From Duganella callida (lineage in GTDB: Bacteria > Pseudomonadota > Gammaproteobacteria > Burkholderiales > Burkholderiaceae_D), in NCBI RefSeq assembly GCF_004614165.1, contig NZ_SPVG01000156.1, positions 1 to 58,663 of the forward strand: a stretch of DNA of 58,663 nt, written 5' to 3'. The translations under genes were made by a program, and so were the position numbers. The notes under the pieces are model-generated. The model worked only from the letters and a program-made list of their open reading frames with translations, had not been told where the DNA came from and made no database searches. Shown here in pieces: positions 45,814 through 54,320 of this stretch (its first letter is position 1; every line of letters starts with the position of its first letter).

Positions 45814-45868
45814 CGCAAACCCGTTGAGTGTCACACAAAGTGCCGTGCATTTCAAGGGCGAAGCGTGG

Positions 45869-46600
45869 TCAGGCCCGCAGCGCGGCTTTCAGCGCGGCGA
45901 CCTTGGCGCTGCTGGTCTGCCGGCGGCCACCGGAATCGAAGCCGAACGCCAGCACCCGCGCCGACGCATCAGGCGCCGGCGTCGAGCACGACGCATGGAC
46001 GTCGGTCAGCGGCAGGCGTGCGCGCAGCAGGCCCACATTGCCTGCGTTGATGCCGGCGCCGGGCATGATGGCAATGCGGCCGGCGCCAGCGTCGAAACAG
46101 CGCTGCAAACCGTCCAGACCTTCGGTTGCGCTTGGGGCGCCGCCGGAAGTCAGAATCCGTTCGAAGCCCAGATCGACGGCCAGGCTGACTGCCTGCGCGA
46201 GATCCGGACACAGATCGATGGCCCGGTGCAGCGTGCAGCGCAAGCCAAGATCAGTCGCCCGGCGTGTCAGCCGCTGCAAAGTAGCCGCATCGAGCTGCCC
46301 GCCCTGCAGCGAAGCGCCGAGGACCACGCCCTGCAGGCCGGCTGCGGCGACGGCGTCGATTTCGCTCAGCATGAGCTGCGTTTCAGCGGCGTTGAAGCGA
46401 AAATCGCCGCCACGCGGACGTATCATGGCCACCACCGGCACCGGACTGTTTGCCGCTGCGCGCAGCAGACCGGCGCTTGGCGTCAGGCCGCCGATTTCCA
46501 GAGCACTGCATAATTCGATGCGGTCGGCGCCACCGCTGACTGCAGCGCCCAGGCCAGCGATACTGTCGATGCAGACTTCCAGCGTGATCGCGTTACGCAT
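45869..46600 (-). CDS. cutC: CutC family protein
   Basis: The 243-residue TIM-barrel protein has the CutC pattern: LEVCIDSIAGLGAAVSGGADRIELCSAL at the N-terminus, MIRPRGGDF and HRAIDLCPDL. The name comes from a copper-tolerance phenotype in E. coli that is disputed. Genes of this family often travel with sugar catabolism, and this one overlaps the ROK kinase gene. Its role here is more likely metabolic. Confidence 0.92.
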   Translation of the reverse strand: MRNAITLEVCIDSIAGLGAAVSGGADRIELCSALEIGGLTPSAGLLRAAANSPVPVVAMIRPRGGDFRFNAAETQLMLSEIDAVAAAGLQGVVLGASLQGGQLDAATLQRLTRRATDLGLRCTLHRAIDLCPDLAQAVSLAVDLGFERILTSGGAPSATEGLDGLQRCFDAGAGRIAIMPGAGINAGNVGLLRARLPLTDVHASCSTPAPDASARVLAFGFDSGGRRQTSSAKVAALKAALRA

Positions 46601-47510
46601 ATTTGTGGCCCAGCTTTTCCAGTCCCAGCCAGGCCGCGCCGATTAATCCCGGCTCGGCGCCCGACTGGCCTGGCACGATGATGGGCGTGTCCGTCTTGCG
46701 CAGAATGGCCGCGCGGACCGCCTGATCGAGCCGCGCGATCAGCGGAGCGCTGTTGGCCAGGCCGCCGCCGACCGGTAGAATCGAGGCGCCGACGGTATTC
46801 ACCAGCATGGCCAGCGGACCGCTCAGCAGGTCGATGTAGCAGTCCACCGTACGTGCAGCGCAGGCATCGCCGGACTGCCAGGCGCCGATGATGTCGCGGC
46901 TGTCCATGGCTTGCTGGTGCAACGTCACATGCAGCCGTTCCAGCCCGCGCGCGCCGCCCACGGTATCCAGGCAGCCAATCTGCCCGCAACCGCAGGCAAC
47001 GCGCGGAATCGCCTGCGGCGGCGATCCGGCCAACTGCGCGGCCACCGGGCCGTGACCCCATTCGCCGGCGAAGCCGCCAGGGCCGCCGACCAACCGGCCG
47101 CCAATCACCAGACCGCCGCCGACACCCGTGCCCAGGATCAGACCGAACACGCTGGCGTGACCGCGACCGGCGCCGGCCTGGGCCTCGGCCAGTGCGAAGC
47201 TATCCGCATCGTTGATGATCCAGACAGGCAAGCCGAAAGCGGCGGCCAGATCGTCGGCGAGCGTGCGGCCGTCGATGCAGGGAATGTTGGCGCATTTGAT
47301 GCGTCCGTCCGCCGGATCGATCACGCCGGCGATTGAGATAGCGATGCCGCGCGACGGGCCGCCGGCAGCGATCAGCGCCTGCATGGCGGCGGTGAAGGGG
47401 GCAAAGTCATGAGCCGGCGTCGGCACCCGATGCAGCTCGCTGATTTGGCCGTCGGCCGCCGCCACGGCACACTTGATGGCGCTGCCGCCGATATCGAAAC
47501 AGGTAATCAT
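46593..47510 (-). CDS. ROK-family sugar kinase
   Basis: From ATG 47510 the protein has 305 residues: phosphate loop CFDIGGSAIKCAV, NDADSFALAEAQAG, GTGVGGGLVIGG, GEWGHGPV, and the ROK zinc cluster CGCGQIGCLDTVGG. Such kinases act on N-acetylglucosamine, N-acetylmannosamine or glucose. With a glycosylasparaginase next door, GlcNAc kinase is the favoured reading. The last codons overlap cutC. Longer in-frame readings upstream are not supported. Confidence 0.9.
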   Translation of the reverse strand: MITCFDIGGSAIKCAVAAADGQISELHRVPTPAHDFAPFTAAMQALIAAGGPSRGIAISIAGVIDPADGRIKCANIPCIDGRTLADDLAAAFGLPVWIINDADSFALAEAQAGAGRGHASVFGLILGTGVGGGLVIGGRLVGGPGGFAGEWGHGPVAAQLAGSPPQAIPRVACGCGQIGCLDTVGGARGLERLHVTLHQQAMDSRDIIGAWQSGDACAARTVDCYIDLLSGPLAMLVNTVGASILPVGGGLANSAPLIARLDQAVRAAILRKTDTPIIVPGQSGAEPGLIGAAWLGLEKLGHKYA

Positions 47511-47585
47511 GACGTAAATGATAAAGGCGAAAGGTGCGAAAATACCACGAATTTTGGTGGTGAGAGAACCACGGCCAGCAAACCC

Positions 47586-47614
47586 ATAATTTCGCATAAT
47601 TTGTATTATGTCAA
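47586..47614 (-). promoter_or_regulatory. Sigma70-type promoter with embedded operator, ahead of the ROK kinase
   Basis: Read on the minus strand, TTGACA (47614-47609) is followed after 17 bases by AATTAT (47591-47586). An inverted repeat CATAAT-TTGT-ATTATG (47595-47610) occupies the spacer, where a repressor would block polymerase. CATAATTT is also repeated directly at 47585-47592. The leader is about 70 bases long. Confidence 0.6.
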
Positions 47615-47670
47615 ATTGGATGAGAATCAAACGGACGATTTCAAGGGCAATAAGCGCATGGCCGTACGAT

Positions 47671-47740
47671 GAAGCAAAAGTGTGACTCTTTGCGAAGCAA
47701 ATGTGTGACTCCCCGGCGGATATGAAGCAAATGTGTGACT
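47671..47740 (+). repeat. Three direct repeats of a 17-bp unit, possible IS end
   Basis: GAAGCAAAAGTGTGACT (47671-47687), GAAGCAAATGTGTGACT (47694-47710) and GAAGCAAATGTGTGACT (47724-47740) are near-identical and spaced 23 and 30 bases apart. Multiple subterminal repeats of this kind occur at ends of IS21-family elements. No transposase gene is in the window. The repeats mark the left edge of the accessory island and lie just downstream of a truncated gene. Confidence 0.6.
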
Positions 47741-47812
47741 TTCCCCGACCACGCCCTATGGAGCTAGTCGACACCGCCTCGGTTTCGGACGCTTCTCTCG
47801 CCCGGCCGTGTC

Positions 47813-48409
47813 CTAGTCGCGTGTTTGTTCTGGCAGCTTGAGATCGACCGCGCCGTAGAATGCTTGGCTTTGGTCGTGCGTCAGCGCGGTCATTTTGGGT
47901 GAAGTTCCGATGCCTACCACGAGGAACTTCCCGCTGTGTCCTGGCGGCAGATTTACGGCATCCCGGGCGGCCTTCAATGCGCACAGCATGCGCAGACCGT
48001 CTGCGGAATTTACCCAGGCGTCGATGTTTTCGATCAGCATGACGAACGGCGTCCCGCCGTGCGTAATTTGGCGCACCAGGTCATTCAAGTTTGACGTGCG
48101 CTGCTCCCTCTGGTCGCCCTTCGTCTGATCGTGGGCAGCCGCGACCACCGTTTCGAGCACGTCGCCGCCGCAGAGCTCGTCCGCGCGCACGCGCACCACG
48201 TGGGTGCCGGCCTTACTCAGTTTGTCGGCGAGTGCACTGAGAAAAGGTATTTGTAGCGCCGCGTTATTTTCCGCCGAAATAAACACGGCAGATTGATAGC
48301 CCTGGTCGAGCACAAGCGGCGACAGCAAACTGCAGCACAGGTCGTTTGCAGAATTATCGAGTACGGTGTTCAGCATGAAATTGACGACCAGCCTCCCGCA
48401 AAAGCTCAC
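47813..48409 (-). pseudogene. AAA-type ATPase, probably truncated at the 3' end
   Basis: The 198 residues resemble part of an ATPase: a Walker B-like FVMLIENIDAWV and a sensor-like segment FLVVGIGTSPKMTAL followed by QAFYGAVDLKLP, a pattern I associate with longer AAA proteins on mobile elements. No clear Walker A motif is visible near the start, and the protein stops shortly after the sensor segment. The stop lies about 70 bases from the IS-like repeats, which fits truncation by insertion. The start is GTG 48409 or ATG 48376. Function is probably lost. Confidence 0.5.
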
Positions 48410-48414
48410 CTAAC

Positions 48415-48714
48415 TCAGGCCACGACGTCGAGCCGCCCCGGCCACCGCGTTACGATGGGTTCCACGGACAGGTCGATGATTGCGCCCGGCGCTGGATGCA
48501 GTTCCAGGGCGTGCGCGATCGCCACTCTGGCCGCGTCGTGGCATTTGTCGTCTCCGGCTTTTTCAGCCCAAGCGTCGTCGAACTGCAGATTGAAATGCAC
48601 GGCCCTGGCCTGGTCGTACGCACCCGCCCAGAGGGTCACGTTGGCCAGATGGCCCAGCATCCTGGCCTCGGCCAGGCGGCGGTCATCTGGACCCAGCATG
48701 TAGTTGAACCGCAT
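48415..48714 (-). CDS. Small hypothetical protein
   Basis: A 99-residue protein I do not recognise (RFNYMLGPDDRRLAEARMLGHLANVTLWAGAYD). It is acidic to neutral and predicted helical, with no membrane segment or signal peptide. GAGG precedes its start at a workable distance, and the ATPase fragment follows five bases downstream, so both were once one transcript. Confidence 0.5.
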   Translation of the reverse strand: MRFNYMLGPDDRRLAEARMLGHLANVTLWAGAYDQARAVHFNLQFDDAWAEKAGDDKCHDAARVAIAHALELHPAPGAIIDLSVEPIVTRWPGRLDVVA

Positions 48715-48758
48715 CTTGCCTCCTTGTTGGACGACAGCTGTCGGCGTAGCGCCTGCCG

Positions 48759-49001
48759 TCAGCGTTTTTTGATCGATTGCGAGGTGAGCGAGCCGGCTAG
48801 CTGCTTTGTTGTGGCGCTGGAATTCGGGTTATGCAGGGCTCCTGACGCTTTCGCTTCCATCGCCTTGCCCGTGGCCTTATTGGTGCCGGACTGTGCCAAC
48901 GCGCTCCCGGCTAAGCTGCGCTGGATAGCCGACGCATTCGGATTGGACAACGTGCGCCCAGCGGTCGACGCGACCTTCCCGCCTGTAGATTTGCCTGCCA
49001 T
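48759..49001 (-). CDS. Small basic protein with two internal repeats
   Basis: The 80-residue product begins MAGKSTGGKVASTAGR and consists of two related halves: ...TLSNPNASAIQRSLAGSALAQSG and ...ALHNPNSSATTKQLAGSLTSQS. It is rich in Ala, Ser, Gly and Lys. GCGGAGG lies just upstream of ATG 49001, which decides the start over a longer reading from 49106. Short proteins of this style occur in mobile regions of many proteobacteria. Function is unknown. Confidence 0.6.
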   Translation of the reverse strand: MAGKSTGGKVASTAGRTLSNPNASAIQRSLAGSALAQSGTNKATGKAMEAKASGALHNPNSSATTKQLAGSLTSQSIKKR

Positions 49002-49166
49002 AAAACCTCCGCAATAAGCTGGATGACTATATGTAGTGAAATTTTCTTCTATAGGCACTATAGCTTGTGGATGAGATATTGCAAGAATTTTCACTCGCAA
49101 CAGCAAGTGCGCGTCTCGAAGCGCTGAAAATCCGAGCGTGAAACCAACCGGCCGTTTCTCTAAATC

Positions 49167-49194
49167 ATTTACCTTAATCCATATTAAGGTAAAT
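49167..49194 (+). promoter_or_regulatory. Perfect 12-bp inverted repeat between divergent island genes
   Basis: ATTTACCTTAAT (49167-49178) and ATTAAGGTAAAT (49183-49194) are exact reverse complements around CCAT. A TTGACA -35 hexamer starts eight bases later at 49203, with a weak TAATGT -10 after 17 bases, for the rightward gene. The site could control that gene and the divergent small gene. Confidence 0.7.
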
Positions 49195-49256
49195 AGTGCA
49201 TTTTGACAGTTATAAATATACCTGTTAATGTACCCATACTGACCTCAGGACACCGC

Positions 49257-50024
49257 ATGCCACGCCCACCCTTTTCCCTTACGGATGACCAGGCCCGTGC
49301 CATTTCCGCTGGCGTCGCCCAGCTGGAGCTCGACTATCCGATCGATCCCCAAAATCACCGCCCTTTCGTACGCGCATTCATCCGGCTGGTGCATACGGCA
49401 ACCGGACGCTTCTACAGCCCCGCCGTCTACCGGCGTTTGCTCGGCGCCTACGCGCAGCACCGGCGGCCGTCGACCTCCACGCTCGCCGCCGAAAAAGCCG
49501 CGCTGGCCGCTGAAACCACATCCGTTGAACCGGCATCCGAGGTGGCAGCAACACTTTCGATGCCATCTGCCCTGCCCGCATTGATCGCCAACGCCGTTGC
49601 CGACGCGATGGCCCAGAGTTGCCGCGTGGATGGGATTGCCGCGGCTCAGGCGGCCTTTTACGCCGACCGGCTCCGCGAAACCGAGTTGGAACTGCGTACA
49701 GAGAGAATGAATGCCGCGCAGCTACTGGCGGCGTTAAACCAGTCCCGCGAAACTGCTGCGCAGCAGGCAGAAGAAACTGGGAAATTGCGCGGCGTCGTGG
49801 CCGCGCAAAGCGAGGCGATCACCAAGCTGACCGCCGAAGTGAGTGACCTCAGGAAGTTCGCGCTGGTGGCCATCGACGACGCGCGCGGCGAAACACGGAC
49901 ATGGAAGGATCGTGCCGCGTATCTTGAAAGCCAGCGTCAGCTCGACAGCCGGCTCCTGGAGACGTTCCGCCAGAAGGCCTATCGTAACGGCGCCGATATT
50001 CCCGAACTCCTCAAAAAGACATAA
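49257..50024 (+). CDS. KfrA-like or related coiled-coil putative DNA-binding protein
   Basis: From ATG 49257 (CAGGA seven bases upstream) the product has 255 residues. The first 75 form a compact basic domain (SLTDDQARAISAGVAQLELDYP, GRFYSPAVYRRLLGAYAQHRRPST). The C-terminal half is a coiled coil with heptads (LRETELELRTERMNAAQLLAAL...). The layout recalls KfrA-type regulators, though I cannot confirm homology. A strong inverted repeat upstream suggests autoregulation. It precedes the Gabija genes by 115 bases. Confidence 0.6.
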   Translation: MPRPPFSLTDDQARAISAGVAQLELDYPIDPQNHRPFVRAFIRLVHTATGRFYSPAVYRRLLGAYAQHRRPSTSTLAAEKAALAAETTSVEPASEVAATLSMPSALPALIANAVADAMAQSCRVDGIAAAQAAFYADRLRETELELRTERMNAAQLLAALNQSRETAAQQAEETGKLRGVVAAQSEAITKLTAEVSDLRKFALVAIDDARGETRTWKDRAAYLESQRQLDSRLLETFRQKAYRNGADIPELLKKT

Positions 50025-50139
50025 ACAGGTCCGGGTGTGACGAATGGAGAGAATTGGAACACCGCTTTTCCTCAATACTCTCCCTCTGGCAAGCACAACA
50101 ACCAAAAAAAAACTCATCCAATCTAGCGAGCACCCAGCC

Positions 50140-52044
50140 ATGAACCTGCACCACATTCGCCTATCGAATTTTCAATCCTTCGGCCCAGACCCCGTCAGCT
50201 TCATCGTTCCCGAGTTGTGCTACCTGATCGGGCCCAACGGATCGGGCAAGACCGCCGCGCTGCAAGCGCTCTGCCGGCTCTTTGCGTTCGATCCGGCCCT
50301 GCGCCGTATCAAGAAATCCGATTTTCATGTCCCGCACGACGAAGCCGAAGTGCCGGCCGAACGCAAGCTCTGGATTGAGGTCGATTTCGTGTTCCCCGAG
50401 CTGGAGGACGGTGATGAAAGCAACGGCGTCGCGCCCAATTTCGGCCACATGCGGCTCGACGAGGCCGATGGCCTGGTGCGCGTGCGCTTCCGCTTGGAAG
50501 CGACACTGTCCGATGCTGGTGAAATCGATGAGTCGCTGGTCTACGTCCTCGACGTGAAGGAGGATGGCACCATTGTCAGTACCGCCCAGGTACCCAAGGC
50601 CGAGCGCAACGAAATTCACGTTCACTATCTGCCGGCACGCCGTGATCCGGCGGACCACATCGCGTATGGTGCCAACGCTTTACTGGGCAGGATGCTGCGG
50701 GCGGTCAACTGGGACAACGAGCGGGCCGACATCAAGGAACTGACAGACCAGATCACCGAGCGCCTGTCGAGCAACCCGTCCATCAGCGCCTTTAGCGACT
50801 GCCTTTCCGAGACGTGGACGTCGCTGCACAAGGGGAGCTACTTTGCCGATCCGAAGATCACGTTCGCGGCTTCCGAGGTGGAAGCACTACTTCGCCATCT
50901 GTCGATCTCCTTCTCCCCGGCACACGACGATCGTGTTGCGGATTTCTCCCGGCTGAGCGACGGCCAAAAGTCCATGTTGTACCTGTCCCTGGTGGTGTCA
51001 TCCCACGCGATCGGCCGCAAGGTGCTTGCGGGAGAAGATACCAGTTTCGATGTCGAGAAGTTGCGCCCGCCGGTCTTTACGATCATCGCTATCGAAGAGC
51101 CTGAAAACAGCCTGTCACCGCATTTCCTCGGCCGTATCGTCAACACCCTGTCTAAGATCACCAGCGACGGTGATGCCCAGGCGCTGATCGCCACCCATGC
51201 GCCCTCGATGTTGCGACGCGTACCGCCGGAAAACATCCGCTACCTTCGCTTAAACACGGCACGCACCACCCAAGTGAGATCCATACGCTTGCCAGAGGCG
51301 CAGGACGAAGCGCATAAATTCGTCCGGGAGGCGGTGCAGGCCTTCCCGGAGATCTATTTTTCGCGGCTGGTCGTGCTCGGTGAAGGCGACAGCGAGGAAA
51401 TCGTCCTTCCGAAGTTACTGCGCGCAAAAGGGGCGCCCGTTGATGAATCGGGCGTGACGGTGGCGCCGCTCGGCGGGCGCCATGTCAACCACTTCTGGCG
51501 TCTGCTGTCTGAACTCCAGATCCCCTACCTCACGCTGCTGGATCTGGATCTGGCCAGGTTCGGCGGTGGCTGGGGCCGGATCAAGTATGTGAACGACCAG
51601 CTCGGAAAGTACGAGCCGGCCAAGCAACTACCTGCTGGTTTGGGCGTACCCGAGTGGAACAGCGACACCTATCCAGTGCTCAACTTTTTGCATTATTTCG
51701 AGCAGTTGGAACTACGTGGCGTTTTCTTCTCCTCCCCGATGGACCTTGACTTTGCGCTGCTTGAAGCCTTCCCCGTTCAATACGGCGCATCGCTAGAAGA
51801 CCCTGGCGCTGATACCGTCAAAGCCGTGCTGGGCAAAAGTCACCACAGTGCACAGCAGTATGGGCAAGCGCAGTTACACCTATTTGGCACTTACCACAGC
51901 TTGTTCAAAGTCGGTAGCAAACCTGCCGCGCACATCGAGGCACTGGCACATATCACCGACGCGGCGATGCTGGCGGCTATGCCGCCTTCGCTGGCGCGGC
52001 TTGCCAACGCCGTGATCGCACGCTTGGCGGAGTTGCCGGAATGA
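50140..52044 (+). CDS. gajA: Gabija nuclease GajA (OLD-family ATPase/TOPRIM)
   Basis: The 634 residues hold an ABC-type ATPase split around the chain: Walker A GPNGSGKT (31-38), signature RLSDGQKSML (271-280) and Walker B TIIAIEEPEN (E319-E320). A TOPRIM nuclease domain follows, with LVVLGEGDSEE (E415) and LLDLDLARF (D468, D470). This is the OLD class 2/GajA layout. In Gabija the nuclease is held inactive by nucleotides and cuts phage DNA when they are depleted. ATG 50140 gives the conserved MNLHHIRLSNFQSFGP start. It overlaps gajB by ATGA. Confidence 0.92.
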   Translation: MNLHHIRLSNFQSFGPDPVSFIVPELCYLIGPNGSGKTAALQALCRLFAFDPALRRIKKSDFHVPHDEAEVPAERKLWIEVDFVFPELEDGDESNGVAPNFGHMRLDEADGLVRVRFRLEATLSDAGEIDESLVYVLDVKEDGTIVSTAQVPKAERNEIHVHYLPARRDPADHIAYGANALLGRMLRAVNWDNERADIKELTDQITERLSSNPSISAFSDCLSETWTSLHKGSYFADPKITFAASEVEALLRHLSISFSPAHDDRVADFSRLSDGQKSMLYLSLVVSSHAIGRKVLAGEDTSFDVEKLRPPVFTIIAIEEPENSLSPHFLGRIVNTLSKITSDGDAQALIATHAPSMLRRVPPENIRYLRLNTARTTQVRSIRLPEAQDEAHKFVREAVQAFPEIYFSRLVVLGEGDSEEIVLPKLLRAKGAPVDESGVTVAPLGGRHVNHFWRLLSELQIPYLTLLDLDLARFGGGWGRIKYVNDQLGKYEPAKQLPAGLGVPEWNSDTYPVLNFLHYFEQLELRGVFFSSPMDLDFALLEAFPVQYGASLEDPGADTVKAVLGKSHHSAQQYGQAQLHLFGTYHSLFKVGSKPAAHIEALAHITDAAMLAAMPPSLARLANAVIARLAELPE

Positions 52045-53708
52045 TCGCCCCAGAGGCATGGGCCCCGGCCGACGGGCTGACGCTGGAGCCGAACGCGTTG
52101 CGCGCGGCCACGGAGCGACAGGCGAACCTGGCGCTGACCGCAGGGCCAGGTGCAGGCAAAACAGAGATGCTGGCGCAGCGGGCTGACTTCCTGCTGCGCA
52201 CCGGCACATGCCGCTATCCCAAGCGCATCTTGGCCATATCGTTCAAGGTGGACGCCAGCACCAACCTCAAGGAGCGCGTGAAGCGCCGCTGCGGCGTCGC
52301 GTTGGGACGCCGCTTTGACAGTCATACCTTCCACGCCTTTGCCAAGCGCATTATCGACCGGTTTCGCCCGGTGCTCACCGGCGCCGATGCCCTCGATCCA
52401 GGCTATCAGATCGGAGAGAGCCGCGTCGCGCGTACGTACATCACGTTCAAAGACCTCGTCCCGCTCGCGATCAAAATATTGCGGCAGTCGCCAAGCGCCC
52501 GCAATGCCATTCGCCAGACCTACACCGACGTGTTTCTCGATGAGTTCCAGGATTGTACGGGCGACCAGTACGAGCTGATCAAGGTGGCGTTCACGGGAAC
52601 AGCGATCCGCATGACTGCGGTCGGCGACGTCAAGCAGAAAATCATGGGCTGGGCCGGTGCGCTGGAGGGGATATTTCAACTGTATGCGCATGACTTCACG
52701 GCCGTGCCGTTGAATATGTACCGCAACTTCCGCTCGCAGCCTAAGCTCCTACGCATGCAGAACGACATTATTCGCGTGTTGGACCCAGCCTCCGTTATGC
52801 CGCCTGAGCAGCTGGCCGGTGAAGGAGGCGAAGTATTTGCCTGGCGTTTTCCCGATAGCCGGCAAGAGGCCGAGTATCTGGCCAACCTGATCGCGGGCTG
52901 GACACAAGGCGGCAAATTGGCGTACTCCGAGGTGGCGATACTGGTGTCCAAACTGCCAGATCAGTATGCCTACGACCTGATGGAAGCGCTCACACGCCTG
53001 GGTATCCCGTATCGCAATGAAACGCAGCTGCAGGACTTGTCGGCGGAACCGGCGGCTCGGTTGATTGTCGATTTCCTTGCCTGCTTATACGGCCAGCGCG
53101 AGCCGAAGGCCTGGACAAGGCTATCAGAGCAGTTGTTGCCATATGACGATGACGATCTGCAGTCCGCCAAGCGACGCGCCTTTCACCAATTTGTGAAGAA
53201 GCAGAGGAAAGAAGTCGCGGTGGCGCAGTTGCTCGGCGGCCCCTACGACGGTTGGTGGGAGCACGTGGTGCAGTTTCTCGGCATGGTTGGCCTGGAGACG
53301 CTGGTTGCCCTGTCGCCGGACTATGAAGCCCACGCTCGGCTGAGAGAGGTCATCCAGCACGTCAAGACGAAGATCGAGGAGTTGCTTCAACTGGAACCGG
53401 TGCTACCATCGGCACTGAATCGGTTTGCTGACGATCAGGCGGTGCGTTTGCTGACGATCCACAAGAGCAAGGGGCTGGAATTTGATTCGGTGATCATGCT
53501 CGGGATGGAGGCAGAGACATTTTTCGGCAATGCAGCCGACGAGCGTTGTGTGTTCTTCGTCGGGGTCTCGCGGGCAAAGCGCCGACTGGTGCTGACCTAC
53601 GCGGATCAACGGCCCAAACCGCCGAACTACCAGAAGCGATGGGATGTCATGCGTCGCCCGCACAACGAGTTTCTGGGGTACGCTGTCCCCTTTCTGGTTC
53701 CTGCATAG
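52041..53708 (+). CDS. gajB: Gabija helicase GajB (UvrD/Rep-like)
   Basis: The 555 residues are a superfamily 1 helicase: Walker A GPGAGKT (35-41), DEFQD (167-171), YRNFRSQPKLL, LLTIHKSKGLEFD (from residue 471), and motif VI FVGVSRAKRRLVLTYAD. GajB works with GajA in anti-phage defence and forms a supramolecular complex. The coupling to gajA and the class 2 OLD partner make the assignment firm. Both genes look intact. Confidence 0.92.
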   Translation: MIAPEAWAPADGLTLEPNALRAATERQANLALTAGPGAGKTEMLAQRADFLLRTGTCRYPKRILAISFKVDASTNLKERVKRRCGVALGRRFDSHTFHAFAKRIIDRFRPVLTGADALDPGYQIGESRVARTYITFKDLVPLAIKILRQSPSARNAIRQTYTDVFLDEFQDCTGDQYELIKVAFTGTAIRMTAVGDVKQKIMGWAGALEGIFQLYAHDFTAVPLNMYRNFRSQPKLLRMQNDIIRVLDPASVMPPEQLAGEGGEVFAWRFPDSRQEAEYLANLIAGWTQGGKLAYSEVAILVSKLPDQYAYDLMEALTRLGIPYRNETQLQDLSAEPAARLIVDFLACLYGQREPKAWTRLSEQLLPYDDDDLQSAKRRAFHQFVKKQRKEVAVAQLLGGPYDGWWEHVVQFLGMVGLETLVALSPDYEAHARLREVIQHVKTKIEELLQLEPVLPSALNRFADDQAVRLLTIHKSKGLEFDSVIMLGMEAETFFGNAADERCVFFVGVSRAKRRLVLTYADQRPKPPNYQKRWDVMRRPHNEFLGYAVPFLVPA

Positions 53709-53837
53709 TGCAGCAGAGCCGGCGTGGGCGCCAAGCCAGCAGGCTGACGAAATGGGGCGGTGAATCGGCGCGCGCGTGGCGCTGGCGCGGTTCATCGGCA
53801 GAAATCGTGTAAACTGCGGCCTCACAAGGGATAGATT

Positions 53838-54320
53838 ATGAGTATTTTTACAATCGGCTACGAAGGGTTGGATATCGACCAGTTCATCAAGCTGCTGAAG
53901 CTGGGCAAGGTCGATACGGTGGTCGACATTCGCGAACTGCCGCTGTCGCGCAAGCGCGGATTTTCGAAGAACGGGCTGCGGGAAATCTTGCAGGCCAATG
54001 GCCTGGGCTACCGCCATATCGTCGCGCTGGGCTGCCCCAAACCAATCCGCAACCAATATCGGGAGGATGGCGACTGGTCGCGCTACAAACGCGACTTCAA
54101 GCGCTATCTCACCAGCCAACGCGCCGTCGTGGCGGAGTTATCCGAGATTGCTCAGGAAAGTCATTGCGCCCTGCTTTGCTTTGAGGCCGATTACCAGATG
54201 TGCCATCGCTCGATGGTCGCTGATGCCGTCCAGCAGAACTGCGGGCTGCAGGTCAACCATCTTCAAGCGGGTGCCCTTAAAATAAGCAGCCCTGCGCAGC
54301 GTCATCTGGCGCTGGCTTAG
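53838..54320 (+). CDS. DUF488 family protein
   Basis: The 160 residues carry the DUF488 pattern: FTIGYEGLDIDQFIKLL at the start, VVDIRELPLSRKRGFSKNGL, and the late CFEADYQMCHRS motif. DUF488 proteins are of unknown activity and recur in defence islands. AAGGGA at 53826-53831 gives the ribosome-binding site. Its 3' end overlaps the convergent gene by 44 bases, and it lies 129 bases after gajB. Confidence 0.88.
   Translation: MSIFTIGYEGLDIDQFIKLLKLGKVDTVVDIRELPLSRKRGFSKNGLREILQANGLGYRHIVALGCPKPIRNQYREDGDWSRYKRDFKRYLTSQRAVVAELSEIAQESHCALLCFEADYQMCHRSMVADAVQQNCGLQVNHLQAGALKISSPAQRHLALA

Larger units (their letters stand above)
47511..47812. other. 302-base region between ROK kinase and island
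   Basis: This interval holds the ROK promoter (47586-47614), a weak ACCAC...GTGGT inverted repeat near 47546-47564, and the three 17-bp repeats. I see no credible gene in it. The sequence style changes here from the GC-rich backbone on the left to more mixed composition on the right. Confidence 0.5.
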
